From ZYF759 sp046297455 (GTDB taxonomy: Bacteria > Pseudomonadota > Alphaproteobacteria > Rhizobiales > Rhizobiaceae): 64,000 nt of DNA. Position numbers and translations under genes: made by a program. The notes beneath the pieces are model-generated. The model did not search any database. It saw nothing but the letters and a program-made list of their open reading frames with translations, and was not told where the DNA came from. This document shows, in pieces, positions 49,484 through 57,619 of the stretch. Position 1 is the stretch's first letter. Every line of letters starts with the position of its first letter. The stretch covers positions 1-64,000 of the forward strand of contig JBKBIT010000008.1 in assembly GCA_046297455.1 (NCBI GenBank). The letters are read 5' to 3'.

Positions 49484-50662
49484 ATGACGACTCCACCACT
49501 CGCCGGCATTCGCGTGATCGAACTGGCCCGGATCCTGGCCGGCCCCTGGGCAGGGCAATTGCTGGCCGATCTCGGTGCCGATGTGATCAAGATCGAGAAC
49601 CCCGATGGGGGCGACGATACCCGCAAATGGGGTCCGCCTTTTGTCATGGGTGATGACGGGGAAAACCTGTCGGCCGCCTACTACCACTCCACCAATCGCG
49701 GCAAGCGCTCGGTTGCCATCGACTTCTCGAAGCCGGAAGGCGCAGCGACATTGCGCAGGCTGATCGCCTCCGCCGACGTGCTGATCGAAAATTTCAAGCT
49801 TGGCGGGCTGAAGAAATACGGCCTCGACTACGAGAGCCTGAAGGCGATCAACCCCCGGCTGGTCTATTGCTCGATCACCGGTTTTGGCCAGACAGGCCCT
49901 TATGCGCCCCGTGCCGGCTACGACTTCATCATCCAGGGCATTGGCGGGCTGATGTCGATCACCGGCGAACCCGGCCGCGAGCCGCAGAAGGTCGGCGTCG
50001 CCGTCTCCGACATCTTCACGGGGCTCTATTCGGTGATCGCGATCCAGGCGGCTCTGAGGCACGCCGAGGCTACCGGCGAGGGCCAGCATATCGACATGGC
50101 GCTGCTCGACACCCAGGTTTCCGTGCTGGGCAACCAGAACCTGAACTATCTCGTCTCGGGCACCGCGCCTGTGCAGATGGGCAACGCCCACATGAACATC
50201 GCCCCCTACGAGGTGCTGCCGGTGCGCGACGGCTTCATGATCCTGGCCGTTGGCAATGACGGACAATTCCAGCGCTTCTGCAAAGTGGTCGGGTTGGAAC
50301 GACTTGCGGGCGATCCGAATTATGCAACCAACCCCGCGCGGGTCACCAATCGCGCGCGGCTGCGTGAAACGATGATCGAAACGCTCTCTAACTGGGATCG
50401 CGACAGGTTGCTTGCGGAACTCGAAAAGGCTGCCGTGCCGGCCAGCCCGATCAACGATATCGCACAGATGTTTGCCGATCCCCAGGTGCTGGCGCGCGGG
50501 ATGCGCATGGATCTGGAGGACAGCCAAGGAAATGTGCTGCCCTCGGTGCGCGCGCCGATGCTGATGAGTGCCACGCCCTTGCGCTACGACCGGCCCTCGC
50601 CCCGGCTTGGCGAGCATACGGACGAAGTGCTGGCGGAACTGGAAAAGAAGGAAGAACGATGA
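49484..50662 (+). CDS. Class III (CaiB/BaiF) CoA-transferase
   Basis: A 392-residue family III CoA-transferase. LAGIRVIELARILAGPWAGQLLADLGADVIKIENPDGGDDTR, INPRLVYCSITGFGQTGPYA, and the GYDFIIQGIGGLMSITGEP region with the catalytic Asp (D-F-I-I) are diagnostic. It moves CoA between carboxylic acids. A thiamine-diphosphate enzyme gene begins 4 nt before its stop, so the two work as a pair. The acid substrate is unknown, though oxalate (formyl-CoA transferase plus oxalyl-CoA decarboxylase) is one precedent of such a pairing. Confidence 0.92.
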   Translation: MTTPPLAGIRVIELARILAGPWAGQLLADLGADVIKIENPDGGDDTRKWGPPFVMGDDGENLSAAYYHSTNRGKRSVAIDFSKPEGAATLRRLIASADVLIENFKLGGLKKYGLDYESLKAINPRLVYCSITGFGQTGPYAPRAGYDFIIQGIGGLMSITGEPGREPQKVGVAVSDIFTGLYSVIAIQAALRHAEATGEGQHIDMALLDTQVSVLGNQNLNYLVSGTAPVQMGNAHMNIAPYEVLPVRDGFMILAVGNDGQFQRFCKVVGLERLAGDPNYATNPARVTNRARLRETMIETLSNWDRDRLLAELEKAAVPASPINDIAQMFADPQVLARGMRMDLEDSQGNVLPSVRAPMLMSATPLRYDRPSPRLGEHTDEVLAELEKKEER

Positions 50663-52311
50663 AGAAGACAGGCGGACAGCTGATCGTCGAGGCTCTGGAA
50701 GTCAACGGCGTCGACCGGATCTTTTCGGTGCCCGGCGAGAGCTACCTGGCGGTCCTGGACGCGCTGCACGATTCCGGCATCAAGAATTTCGTCTGCCGCC
50801 AGGAAGGCGGCGCGGCGATGATGGCCGACTGCCATGCGCGGCTCACGGGTCAGCCCGGCATCTGCTTCGTGACCCGTGGCCCGGGCGCCACCAATGCGTC
50901 TGCCGGCATCCACATCTCGGCGCAGGATTCCATTCCGACCATCCTGTTCATCGGCCAGGTGGCGCGCGGCAACCGTCACCGCGAGGCCTTCCAGGAAATC
51001 GACTACCGCGCCTTCTACGGCTCGATCGCCAAATGGGTGGTCGAGATCGATGACGCGGCCCGCATCCCTGAACTTGTGACGCGCGCCTTTGCTGTGGCCA
51101 CCTCGGGTCGCCCGGGCCCCGTGGTCATCGCCCTGCCCGAAGACATGCTGACCGACGAGGTGGAAGCCCCCAAGCTGCTGCCATATACGCCGGTCGAGAT
51201 GTCGCCCGGCCCGCAGGAGATGGAAAGGCTCGCCGAACTGCTCAAGGGTGCCGAGCGGCCTTTCGTCGTGCTGGGCGGCACGCGCTGGACCGCGGAATCG
51301 GTCAAGCGCATGTGCGCCGGGCTGGAGCGCTGGAAGCTTCCAGTGGGCTGTTCCTTCCGGCGCCAGTCGCTCTGCGACCAGTTGCACCCCTCCTATGCCG
51401 GCGATGTCGGCATCGGCATCAATCCGAAACTGGCCGACTACATCAAGAACGCGGACCTCCTGCTGCTGGTCGGCTGCCGCTTCGGCGAAATGCCGTCTGC
51501 CGACTACACGCTGACCAGGAGTCCCTACCCCGACCAGAAGCTGGTTCACATCTATCCTGACCCGCACGAACTCGGCCGCGTCTACCGGCCGGAACTGGCG
51601 ATCGCGGCGACCGTCAACGGTTTTTCCGCAGCCTTTGCCCGGCTTGAACCCGACGCAGTACCGGGTTGGGCAAACCGTACCGAGGAGTTGCACCAGGGCT
51701 ATCTGGAATGGTCGACCCCGCCGAAGAAGGGCGTTGGCGACGTGCACATGGGCGAGGTCATGACCTGGCTCGAGGAAACACTCCCGGAGGACGTCATCAT
51801 CACCAATGGCGCCGGCAATTTCGCCAGCTGGGTGCATCGCTACCACCGCTACCGCCGCCACGACACGCAGGCCGCGCCCACCTCGGGATCGATGGGTTAT
51901 GGCGTGCCGGCCGGCGTTGCGGCCAAGGCACTGCATCCCTCACGCGAGGTGATCACCTTTGCCGGCGACGGCGACTTCATGATGCACGGCCAGGAATTCG
52001 CCACCGCCGTGCAGTACGACCTGCCCTTCATCGTCATCATCCTGAACAACGGCACCTACGGCACCATCCGCATGCACCAGGAGCGCGAGTATCCCGGCCG
52101 GGTTTCCGGTACGGACCTGAAGAACCCCGACTTCGCCGCCTATGCCCGCGCCTTCGGCGGCCATGGCGAGACGGTGGCGAAGACGGCCGATTTCGCCCCG
52201 GCCTTCGAGCGAGCACGCGCCAGCGGCAAGCCGGCCATCATCGAAGTCAAGATGAGCCCCGAGGCGATCACGCCGACGAAGACGCTGAGCGAGATTCGCG
52301 ACGGCAAATAG
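50659..52311 (+). CDS. Thiamine-diphosphate-dependent enzyme (acetolactate-synthase-like)
   Basis: A 550-residue TPP enzyme in three domains. The catalytic Glu lies in VCRQEGGAAMMADCHARLTG, RGPGATNA follows, and the C-terminal GDGDFMMHGQEFATAVQYDLPFIVIILNN is the Mg/TPP site. It resembles the acetolactate synthase/oxalyl-CoA decarboxylase/benzoylformate decarboxylase superfamily, not a specific member. The ATG overlaps the CoA-transferase stop by 4 nt, so a CoA-thioester or its acid is the likely substrate. No IlvH-like small subunit is adjacent. Confidence 0.9.
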   Translation: MKKTGGQLIVEALEVNGVDRIFSVPGESYLAVLDALHDSGIKNFVCRQEGGAAMMADCHARLTGQPGICFVTRGPGATNASAGIHISAQDSIPTILFIGQVARGNRHREAFQEIDYRAFYGSIAKWVVEIDDAARIPELVTRAFAVATSGRPGPVVIALPEDMLTDEVEAPKLLPYTPVEMSPGPQEMERLAELLKGAERPFVVLGGTRWTAESVKRMCAGLERWKLPVGCSFRRQSLCDQLHPSYAGDVGIGINPKLADYIKNADLLLLVGCRFGEMPSADYTLTRSPYPDQKLVHIYPDPHELGRVYRPELAIAATVNGFSAAFARLEPDAVPGWANRTEELHQGYLEWSTPPKKGVGDVHMGEVMTWLEETLPEDVIITNGAGNFASWVHRYHRYRRHDTQAAPTSGSMGYGVPAGVAAKALHPSREVITFAGDGDFMMHGQEFATAVQYDLPFIVIILNNGTYGTIRMHQEREYPGRVSGTDLKNPDFAAYARAFGGHGETVAKTADFAPAFERARASGKPAIIEVKMSPEAITPTKTLSEIRDGK

Positions 52312-52386
52312 GCTGCGCGCAGCGCTGGCCTGTCGCTTGTTTTAGATGGGAGACCTGTGCGGCTTGCCCGCTCGGGCGGCGCCTAG

Positions 52387-52542
52387 TTAGCTCTTACGGC
52401 GGTCCAGCGCATAGCCGCCGGCGGCGCCAAGCGCGACGCCGATGCCCATACCGACCAGAACATTGCCGATGAAGATGCCGAGGGCGGCGCCGATGCAGAC
52501 ACCGACTGCTACGCCGATGCCGAGATGTGATTGACCTTCCAT
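52387..52542 (-). CDS. Small glycine-zipper-like membrane protein
   Basis: A 51-residue protein starting at ATG 52542 with AGGCGGC before it. HLGIGVAVGVCIGAALGIFIG and MGIGVALGAAGGYALDRRKS are two Gly-rich hydrophobic helices of glycine-zipper type. It is the last gene of the paa operon transcript, 38 nt after paaE, and convergent with the TPP enzyme gene. No function is known. Confidence 0.6.
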   Translation of the reverse strand: MEGQSHLGIGVAVGVCIGAALGIFIGNVLVGMGIGVALGAAGGYALDRRKS

Positions 52543-52580
52543 GCCGCCTAGATGGCTGATCGCGACGAGGCTGGCAAGGG

Positions 52581-53657
52581 CTATGCCGCGTCGAAATCGA
52601 GCACCAGTTTTCTGGAGGTCGGCCGCGACTGGCAGGCGAGCGTGAAGCCCGCCTCCACCTCCCAGGGCTGCAGCGAATAATTCACCGCCATTTCTGCCTC
52701 GCCCTCTACGATGCGGCAGCGGCAGGTACAGCACATGCCGCCGGCGCAGGAGTAGGGAAGCTCAAGGCCAGCCTTTTGCGCAGCCTGGAGGAGACCAGGG
52801 TCGTCTGCGCTCATGGTGAAGCCGCGGCGCACACCGTCCAGGACCACTTCGATCTCGACGCCCTGCCTTGCAGCCTCTTCGGCTTCTCGCGAGCGCGGTT
52901 TCGGCGGCGGCGCGTCGCCAGCCGGCGTGAAGCGCTCGAAACGGATGCGGTCGGGATCGACGCCGTATTCCCGCAGCGCCTCGGCGACGCTGTCGATCAT
53001 TTCGCCCGGTCCGCAGATGAAGACACCGTCGGCGGCGAGCGGATCGATGAGACTGCGATCAGCAAGCTGAACGATGCGCGCGCCATCAATGCGCCCGTTG
53101 AGGAGTTCGACATCTTGCGTCTCGCGCGAGAGCATGTGGAACAGGCTGAAGCGCTGGAGATAGCGGTCCTTGATGTCCTCCAGTTCCTCCAGGAACATGA
53201 TCGAGCCGCTGCTGCGGTTGCCGTAGATCAGCGTGACCGTGCTGGTCGGCTCGTGGGCAAGCACCGTCCTGGCAATCGACAACATCGGCGTGATGCCGGA
53301 GCCGGCGGCGATCAGGATGTAGTCGTGGCGCTCGCCGATGAGCGAGGTGAATCGGCCCTCCGGCGGCATGACGCGGATCGTGTCGCCCACGCTGAGCGTT
53401 TCGTTGACGAAACTGGAAAAGCGACCGTCGGCAACACGCTTGACGCCGACCTTCAGGAAGGCGTCGCCGGGCGCGGAGCAGATCGAATAGGAACGGCGTG
53501 CTTCCTGGCCATCGATCTCGGTCGCAAGGGTCAGATACTGGCCGGGGCGGAAGGCGAAGGTCTCCTTCAGTTCGGCCGGCACCTCGAAGGCCACGGCGAC
53601 CGCCTCGGGTGTCTGGCGCTCGATTCCGGTGACCTTGAGTTCGTGGAAGCGCGACAT
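52581..53657 (-). CDS. paaE: Phenylacetyl-CoA epoxidase reductase subunit
   Basis: A 358-residue NADPH reductase that feeds electrons to the PaaA diiron centre. Residues about 10-110 form the FAD domain (QYLTLATEIDGQEARRSYSICS), about 115-235 the nucleotide domain (LIAAGSGITPMLSIARTVL), and the C-terminus from about 265 is a plant-type 2Fe-2S ferredoxin (YSCAGGMCCTCRCRIVEGE, then LACQS). Starts ATG 53657, 7 nt after paaD. Confidence 0.95.
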   Translation of the reverse strand: MSRFHELKVTGIERQTPEAVAVAFEVPAELKETFAFRPGQYLTLATEIDGQEARRSYSICSAPGDAFLKVGVKRVADGRFSSFVNETLSVGDTIRVMPPEGRFTSLIGERHDYILIAAGSGITPMLSIARTVLAHEPTSTVTLIYGNRSSGSIMFLEELEDIKDRYLQRFSLFHMLSRETQDVELLNGRIDGARIVQLADRSLIDPLAADGVFICGPGEMIDSVAEALREYGVDPDRIRFERFTPAGDAPPPKPRSREAEEAARQGVEIEVVLDGVRRGFTMSADDPGLLQAAQKAGLELPYSCAGGMCCTCRCRIVEGEAEMAVNYSLQPWEVEAGFTLACQSRPTSRKLVLDFDAA

Positions 53658-53664
53658 GGCAACC

Positions 53665-54324
53665 TCAGATGCACTTGAAATAATCGAAGGGTTCGCGGCA
53701 GGAGAGGCAGCGATAAAGAGCCTTGCAGGCCGTCGAGCCGAATTCTGAAACGCGCTCGGTGTCGCGCGATCCGCATTTGGGGCAGGCGACCTCGAATTCG
53801 CCGAAAAGCGAGCGGATGGAGCCGGAGGCTTTTTCCGGCGGGGCGATGCCGTATGCACGAAGCTTCTCCCGGCCCTCTTCGGTGATCCAGTCGGTCGTCC
53901 AGGCCGGCGACATGACACGCTCGATGCGCGGCTGGAAGCCGGCCTCGCGCAATGCAGCCTCGACGGCGAGTTCGATAAAGGTCACGGCTGGGCAGCCGGA
54001 ATAGGTCGGCGTGAGCCTGACCACCGCAACGCCGTCGACCATTTCGACCGAACGCAGGATGCCGAGATCGGCAACGGTGACGCAGGGGATTTCGGGATCG
54101 GGCACGGATGCGGCGGCATTCCATGCATTCTTTGAAGTCTCGCAGCCTTCGGCGCCCCCCTCTGCCTTACCAGGCATCTCCCCCTCAAGGGGGGAGATTG
54201 GCTGTTTCGATGCCGACTGCTCTCTGGCGAACTTGGCCATTGGAGAAGGCGGCCGCGACGGCTGATCTCCCCCCTTGAGGGGGAGATGGCCGGCAGGCCA
54301 GAGGGGGGTGGGGGAATTCACCAC
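53665..54324 (-). CDS. paaD: Phenylacetyl-CoA epoxidase subunit PaaD, with a repeat-encoded N-terminus
   Basis: PaaD helps mature the epoxidase (Fe-S related). From about residue 75, AAASVPDPEIPCVTVADLGILR is the normal PaaD start, and the C-terminus has the zinc-type CPKCGSRD and CLSCREPF. The first about 75 residues are an insertion: the DNA there is a pair of inverted 47-nt palindromic repeats that stay open in this frame (reading TPLWPAGHLPLKGGDQPS and ISPLEGEMPGKAEGG). The start may be GTG 54324 (overlapping the paaC stop) or an internal ATG at 54240 or 54177, so the true N-terminus is unsettled. Confidence 0.85.
   Translation of the reverse strand: MVNSPTPLWPAGHLPLKGGDQPSRPPSPMAKFAREQSASKQPISPLEGEMPGKAEGGAEGCETSKNAWNAAASVPDPEIPCVTVADLGILRSVEMVDGVAVVRLTPTYSGCPAVTFIELAVEAALREAGFQPRIERVMSPAWTTDWITEEGREKLRAYGIAPPEKASGSIRSLFGEFEVACPKCGSRDTERVSEFGSTACKALYRCLSCREPFDYFKCI
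54154..54312. repeat. Inverted pair of palindromic repeats inside paaD
   Basis: Two near-identical units of about 47 nt face each other. Each has a CTCCCCCTCAAGGGGGGAG-type hairpin (54178-54196 and 54267-54285) and outer CCCCCCTCTG/CAGAGGGGGG ends, with about 62 nt between. This is the layout of rhizobial mobile palindromic repeats. It sits in frame at the 5' end of paaD. Confidence 0.8.
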
Positions 54325-55082
54325 GCCGCCCCCGGATAGGTGCGCTGCATGTGCTGCAGTTCAGCGAGAAGAAAGCCCATATGCTCGCCATGGCGGCCCT
54401 GGCGTCCACCGGTCTGCGGCCATTGCGTCGCCGGCATTTCCAGCATGGCCTCCGCAAAGACCGGCAGAACAACGCGATCGAAGGCCGGGCGCAGTGAGGC
54501 GGGATCAGGCGCGATGCCTGCTTCGGCCATGGCATCGGTGATGTCGTCGCTCTGGAAGAGTTCATCGAGATATGGCGCCAGGGCGTCGACCGCTTCCTTT
54601 ATCCGCGCCGCGCTCTCTTCCGTGCCGTCGCCCAGCCGCACCACCCATTCGCCGGCATGGCGGATATGGTAGGCGACTTCCTTGACCGCCTTGCCGGCGA
54701 TACCGGCCAGCGTCTCGTCGCTCGATTGCTGCATGGCCTCCCAGAGCGGATGCAGGTAGGCGGCAAACCAGAACTGGCGGAGCATGGTGTGGGCGAAGTC
54801 GCCATTGGGCCGTTCGACCAGCAGGCAGTTCAGATATTCGCGCTCGCGCCTGAGATAGGCGAAATCGTCCTCGCTGCGACCCTTGCCCTCGATCTTGGCC
54901 GCGTATTGGTAAAGCGAGCGCGCCTGGCCGATCAGGTCGAGCGCCATGTTGGGCATGGCGAGATCTTCCTCCAGCATCGGCGCATGGCCGCACCATTCCG
55001 ACAGCCGGTGACCGAGCACCAGATTGTCGTCGGCCAACCGCAGGACGAAGGTCAGCAACTGATCGCGTTCGGCCGCCATCAC
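54318..55082 (-). CDS. paaC: Phenylacetyl-CoA epoxidase subunit PaaC
   Basis: The structural, non-catalytic ferritin-like subunit that scaffolds PaaA, 254 residues of helices. LADDNLVLGHRLSEWCGHAP, EEDLAMPNMALDLIGQARSLY, and WVVRLGDGTEESAARIKEAVDAL match PaaC. The HxxE diiron ligands are degenerate, as usual in this subunit. ATG overlaps the paaB stop by 4 nt. Confidence 0.95.
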   Translation of the reverse strand: MMAAERDQLLTFVLRLADDNLVLGHRLSEWCGHAPMLEEDLAMPNMALDLIGQARSLYQYAAKIEGKGRSEDDFAYLRREREYLNCLLVERPNGDFAHTMLRQFWFAAYLHPLWEAMQQSSDETLAGIAGKAVKEVAYHIRHAGEWVVRLGDGTEESAARIKEAVDALAPYLDELFQSDDITDAMAEAGIAPDPASLRPAFDRVVLPVFAEAMLEMPATQWPQTGGRQGRHGEHMGFLLAELQHMQRTYPGAAW

Positions 55083-55366
55083 ATATGCCCTACTTCGTCG
55101 GGGATCTCGTAGAAAGTCGGATGACGATAGATCTTGGAAGCGGTCGGCTCGAAATTCTCCGCGCGCTGGTCGGGATCCGACGCCGTGATCGCAGCCGACG
55201 GCACGACCCAGATCGAGACGCCCTCGCCGCGGCGCGTGTAGACGTCGCGGGCGGCCTGCAATGCCATCACCTCATCGGCGGCATGCACCGAGCCGCAATG
55301 CTTGTGGGCGAGCCCGTTGCGCGGCCGGATGAAGACTTCCCAGAGGGGAATTTCGTGCTTTGCCAT
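55079..55366 (-). CDS. paaB: Phenylacetyl-CoA epoxidase subunit PaaB
   Basis: A 95-residue subunit (MAKHEIPLWEVFIRPRNGLAH start) that bridges PaaAC heterodimers in the epoxidase. HCGSVHAADEVMALQAARDVYTRRGEGVSIWVVPS fits the family fully. ATG 55366 has a GGAGTGA site; the GTG at 55375 would overlap the paaA stop. It is the second gene of the tightly overlapping paaABCDE unit. Confidence 0.95.
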   Translation of the reverse strand: MAKHEIPLWEVFIRPRNGLAHKHCGSVHAADEVMALQAARDVYTRRGEGVSIWVVPSAAITASDPDQRAENFEPTASKIYRHPTFYEIPDEVGHM

Positions 55367-55371
55367 TTGTC

Positions 55372-56370
55372 TCACTCCGCCGCCAGTTTCGTCGCTTCGC
55401 GCCGGGCCTTGCGCTTTTGCGCATGAGCCAGGGCTGCCTCGCGCACCCAGGCGCCGTCGTCCCAGGCCTTGCGGCGCGCCTCCAGGCGTTCCTTGTTCAT
55501 CGGACCGCCGCCCTTGACCACGGTCCAGAACTCGTCCCAGTCGATGGGGCCGAAATCATAGTGGCCACGCTCCTCGTTCCACCTGAGCTCGGGATCGGGG
55601 ACGGTGAGGCCCAGATACTCGGCCTGCGGCACGGTGGAATCGACGAATTGCTGGCGCAGTTCGTCATTGGTGAAGCGTTTGATCTTCCACTTCATCGACT
55701 GGTCCCCATGCTGGCTGTCGCCATCATGCGGGCCGAACATCATCAGCGACGGCCACCACCAGCGGTTCAGCGCATCCTGCGCCATTTCCTTCTGCTCGGG
55801 CGTGCCGTTGGCCAGCGTCATCATGATCTCGTAGCCCTGGCGCTGGTGGAAGCTTTCTTCCTTGCAGACACGGATCATGGCGCGCGCATAGGGGCCGTAG
55901 GAGCAGCGGCAGAGCGGGATCTGGTTCATGATCGCCGCGCCGTCGACCAGCCAGCCGATCGCGCCGATATCGGCCCAGGTCAGCGTGGGATAGTTGAAGA
56001 TGGAGGAATATTTTGCCTTGCCGGCCAGAAGCTCCTCCGTCATCTGCTCGCGGCTTACACCCAGCGTCTCGGCGGCAGAATAGAGATAAAGGCCGTGTCC
56101 GCCCTCGTCCTGTACCTTGGCGAGCAACGCGGCCTTTCTCTTCAAGGAGGGTGCGCGGGTGATCCAGTTGCCTTCCGGCAGCATGCCGACGATCTCGGAA
56201 TGGGCGTGCTGGCCGATCTGGCGGATCAGCGTGCGACGATAGCCTTCCGGCATCGGATCATTGGGCTCGATCTTCTCTTCCGCATCGATACGCGCCTGGA
56301 AGGCTGCGAGGAAGGCCTCGTCCTCGGTCGTCTCGGTCTTCGCTCCGATCAATCCCTGGCTATACATCAA
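55372..56370 (-). CDS. paaA: Phenylacetyl-CoA epoxidase catalytic subunit PaaA
   Basis: The diiron monooxygenase subunit, 332 residues, that epoxidises the ring of phenylacetyl-CoA. The ferritin-like helices hold the metal motifs: KVQDEGGHGLYLYSAAE (EGGH) and CKEESFHQRQGYEIM (EExxHQ), and later QYFD-type residues. YSQGLIGAKTETTEDE near the start and the terminal EARRKAWDDGAWVREAALA are family-typical. It begins the operon, divergent from a thioesterase gene. Confidence 0.96.
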   Translation of the reverse strand: MMYSQGLIGAKTETTEDEAFLAAFQARIDAEEKIEPNDPMPEGYRRTLIRQIGQHAHSEIVGMLPEGNWITRAPSLKRKAALLAKVQDEGGHGLYLYSAAETLGVSREQMTEELLAGKAKYSSIFNYPTLTWADIGAIGWLVDGAAIMNQIPLCRCSYGPYARAMIRVCKEESFHQRQGYEIMMTLANGTPEQKEMAQDALNRWWWPSLMMFGPHDGDSQHGDQSMKWKIKRFTNDELRQQFVDSTVPQAEYLGLTVPDPELRWNEERGHYDFGPIDWDEFWTVVKGGGPMNKERLEARRKAWDDGAWVREAALAHAQKRKARREATKLAAE

Positions 56371-56412
56371 TGCTCCTCCATGCTCGGATGGGTCTCCAAC
56401 CGCCGCCAGTCA

Positions 56413-56458
56413 ATATGTAACAGAAACTGGCTGCGTCTTCAATATTCTGTAACATATT
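56413..56458. promoter_or_regulatory. Inverted motif pair ATATGTAACAGAA / TTCTGTAACATAT in the paaA promoter region
   Basis: Two 13-nt arms (12 of 13 complementary) are separated by 20 nt in the 100-nt gap between paaA and the divergent thioesterase gene. It looks like a pair of regulator half-sites; the TGTAACA core differs from the PaaR-type palindrome further right. Confidence 0.45.
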
Positions 56459-56470
56459 TTCGGAGGAACC

Positions 56471-56890
56471 ATGTCGGAGTTCGGCGTCGCGGAGGCCAGG
56501 GATGTGCTGGCGAGGGTGTTCGCCCCGTGGATTGTCGATCTGGGTCTGGAGCCGGTCGGCTTCGATGCGGGCGGCGGCGATTTCCTGCTGCCGGAAAACC
56601 CCAGCCTGGTGCATGTCGGGGGCGTGATCTGCGGCCAGGCGACGGCTTCGGCCGCCGACACGTGTTCGGTCGTGGCGCTCGCCGCGCTCAACGGACGCTT
56701 CCGCATCTGCACCACGGTCGACCTGACCACCCATTTCATCCGCCCGCTGAAGCCGGGGCCGGTCGAGATCAGGGTCGACGTGCTGTCGAACGGCAAGCGC
56801 ATGGCCTACACCCGCGTCGAGATGCGGGCAAAGGGCGAAGCGAAGGTTGCGGTGACGGCAACGAGCGCGTTTGCCTATCTGGAGGATTGA
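56471..56890 (+). CDS. PaaI-family hotdog thioesterase
   Basis: A 139-residue hotdog-fold protein. FLLPENPSLVHVGGVICGQATASAADTCSVVALAALNG is the acyl-CoA thioesterase 4HBT-type helix, and TTHFIRPLKPGPVEIRVDVLSNGKRMAYTRVEM the sheet. It probably hydrolyses CoA thioesters of the pathway when they stall. It is divergent from paaA, 14 nt after the inverted motif pair. The hotdog Asp appears as AADTC. Confidence 0.85.
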   Translation: MSEFGVAEARDVLARVFAPWIVDLGLEPVGFDAGGGDFLLPENPSLVHVGGVICGQATASAADTCSVVALAALNGRFRICTTVDLTTHFIRPLKPGPVEIRVDVLSNGKRMAYTRVEMRAKGEAKVAVTATSAFAYLED

Positions 56891-56919
56891 ACCGCTGACT
56901 TGAAAGCCGCCTGCAATCA

Positions 56920-56939
56920 ATCTAGATTATAAGCTAGAT
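56920..56939. promoter_or_regulatory. Candidate operator ATCTAG-ATTATAAG-CTAGAT of the Phd/VapC unit
   Basis: A 6-nt perfect inverted repeat 13 nt before the antitoxin ATG (56953), overlapping a TATAAG-like -10. It fits antitoxin autoregulation. It also overlaps the alternative upstream ATG at 56938. Confidence 0.45.
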
Positions 56940-56952
56940 GGAGAAAGGCGAA

Positions 56953-57198
56953 ATGCGCGAGATCGGACTGTTTGAGGCGAAGAACCGACTTTCGGAGTTG
57001 GTCGGCGAAGCCGAGAAAGGCGAGGAAATCGTCATAACGCGGCGTGGCAAACCCGCTGCGCGGCTGGTGGCGCTCCGGAACGACGACGACAAGAGGCGTC
57101 AGGCACTCGAGGCGGTTGAGCGGATAAGAGAGTTGCGCAAGGGCCTCACACTTGGCGGTCTGGACATAAAAGAACTCATCAACGAGGGCCGCAAGTGA
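56953..57198 (+). CDS. Phd/YefM-family antitoxin
   Basis: An 81-residue antitoxin. MREIGLFEAKNRLSELVGEAEKGEEIVITRRGKPAARLV is the Phd/YefM DNA-binding fold, and the rest the toxin-wrapping tail (KELINEGRK). I chose ATG 56953 because AAAGGCG is just before it, though ATG 56938 is in frame. It overlaps the vapC start by 4 nt. Confidence 0.9.
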   Translation: MREIGLFEAKNRLSELVGEAEKGEEIVITRRGKPAARLVALRNDDDKRRQALEAVERIRELRKGLTLGGLDIKELINEGRK

Positions 57199-57608
57199 CC
57201 CTCGTCCTGGATGCGTCCATGGCCATAGCGTGGCTGTTCGCCGATGAGACCACCGATGCGACTGAAGCGATTTTCGACGAAGTAGCAGCAAACGGCGCCA
57301 TCGTTCCTGCCATCTGGAGTCTGGAAGTGGCCAACGGTCTGCAAAAGGCCATGCGACGGGGGCGCATTACTTCGGCGGAGCGGCAACTGGCCCTGAGCCA
57401 ACTCCGGCATCTACCGATTGAAGTTGATCCGCAGACGCACCTGCATGCCTGGGATGCGACGCTCGAACTGGCCGACTCGCACAGCTTGACGCCATATGAT
57501 GCGAGCTATCTGGAACTCGCCCGCCGAAACACCAAACCTTTGGCTACTCTGGATGGAAATCTGGCTCGCGCAGCAAAGGCCGAGGGGATCGAACTCATGG
57601 CGCTGTAG
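57195..57608 (+). CDS. vapC: PIN-domain toxin (VapC family)
   Basis: A 137-residue RNase toxin. The acidic residues are in place: D6 (LVLDASM), a Glu in SLEVANGL, Asp in TPYDASYLEL and Asp in LATLDGNLA. It starts with GTG inside the antitoxin stop. VapC enzymes typically cleave tRNA or rRNA. The intact pair sits between the paaABCDE/thioesterase and paaRK regions, where it may stabilise the island. Confidence 0.92.
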   Translation: MTLVLDASMAIAWLFADETTDATEAIFDEVAANGAIVPAIWSLEVANGLQKAMRRGRITSAERQLALSQLRHLPIEVDPQTHLHAWDATLELADSHSLTPYDASYLELARRNTKPLATLDGNLARAAKAEGIELMAL

Positions 57609-57619
57609 CCCTCGCCGCC

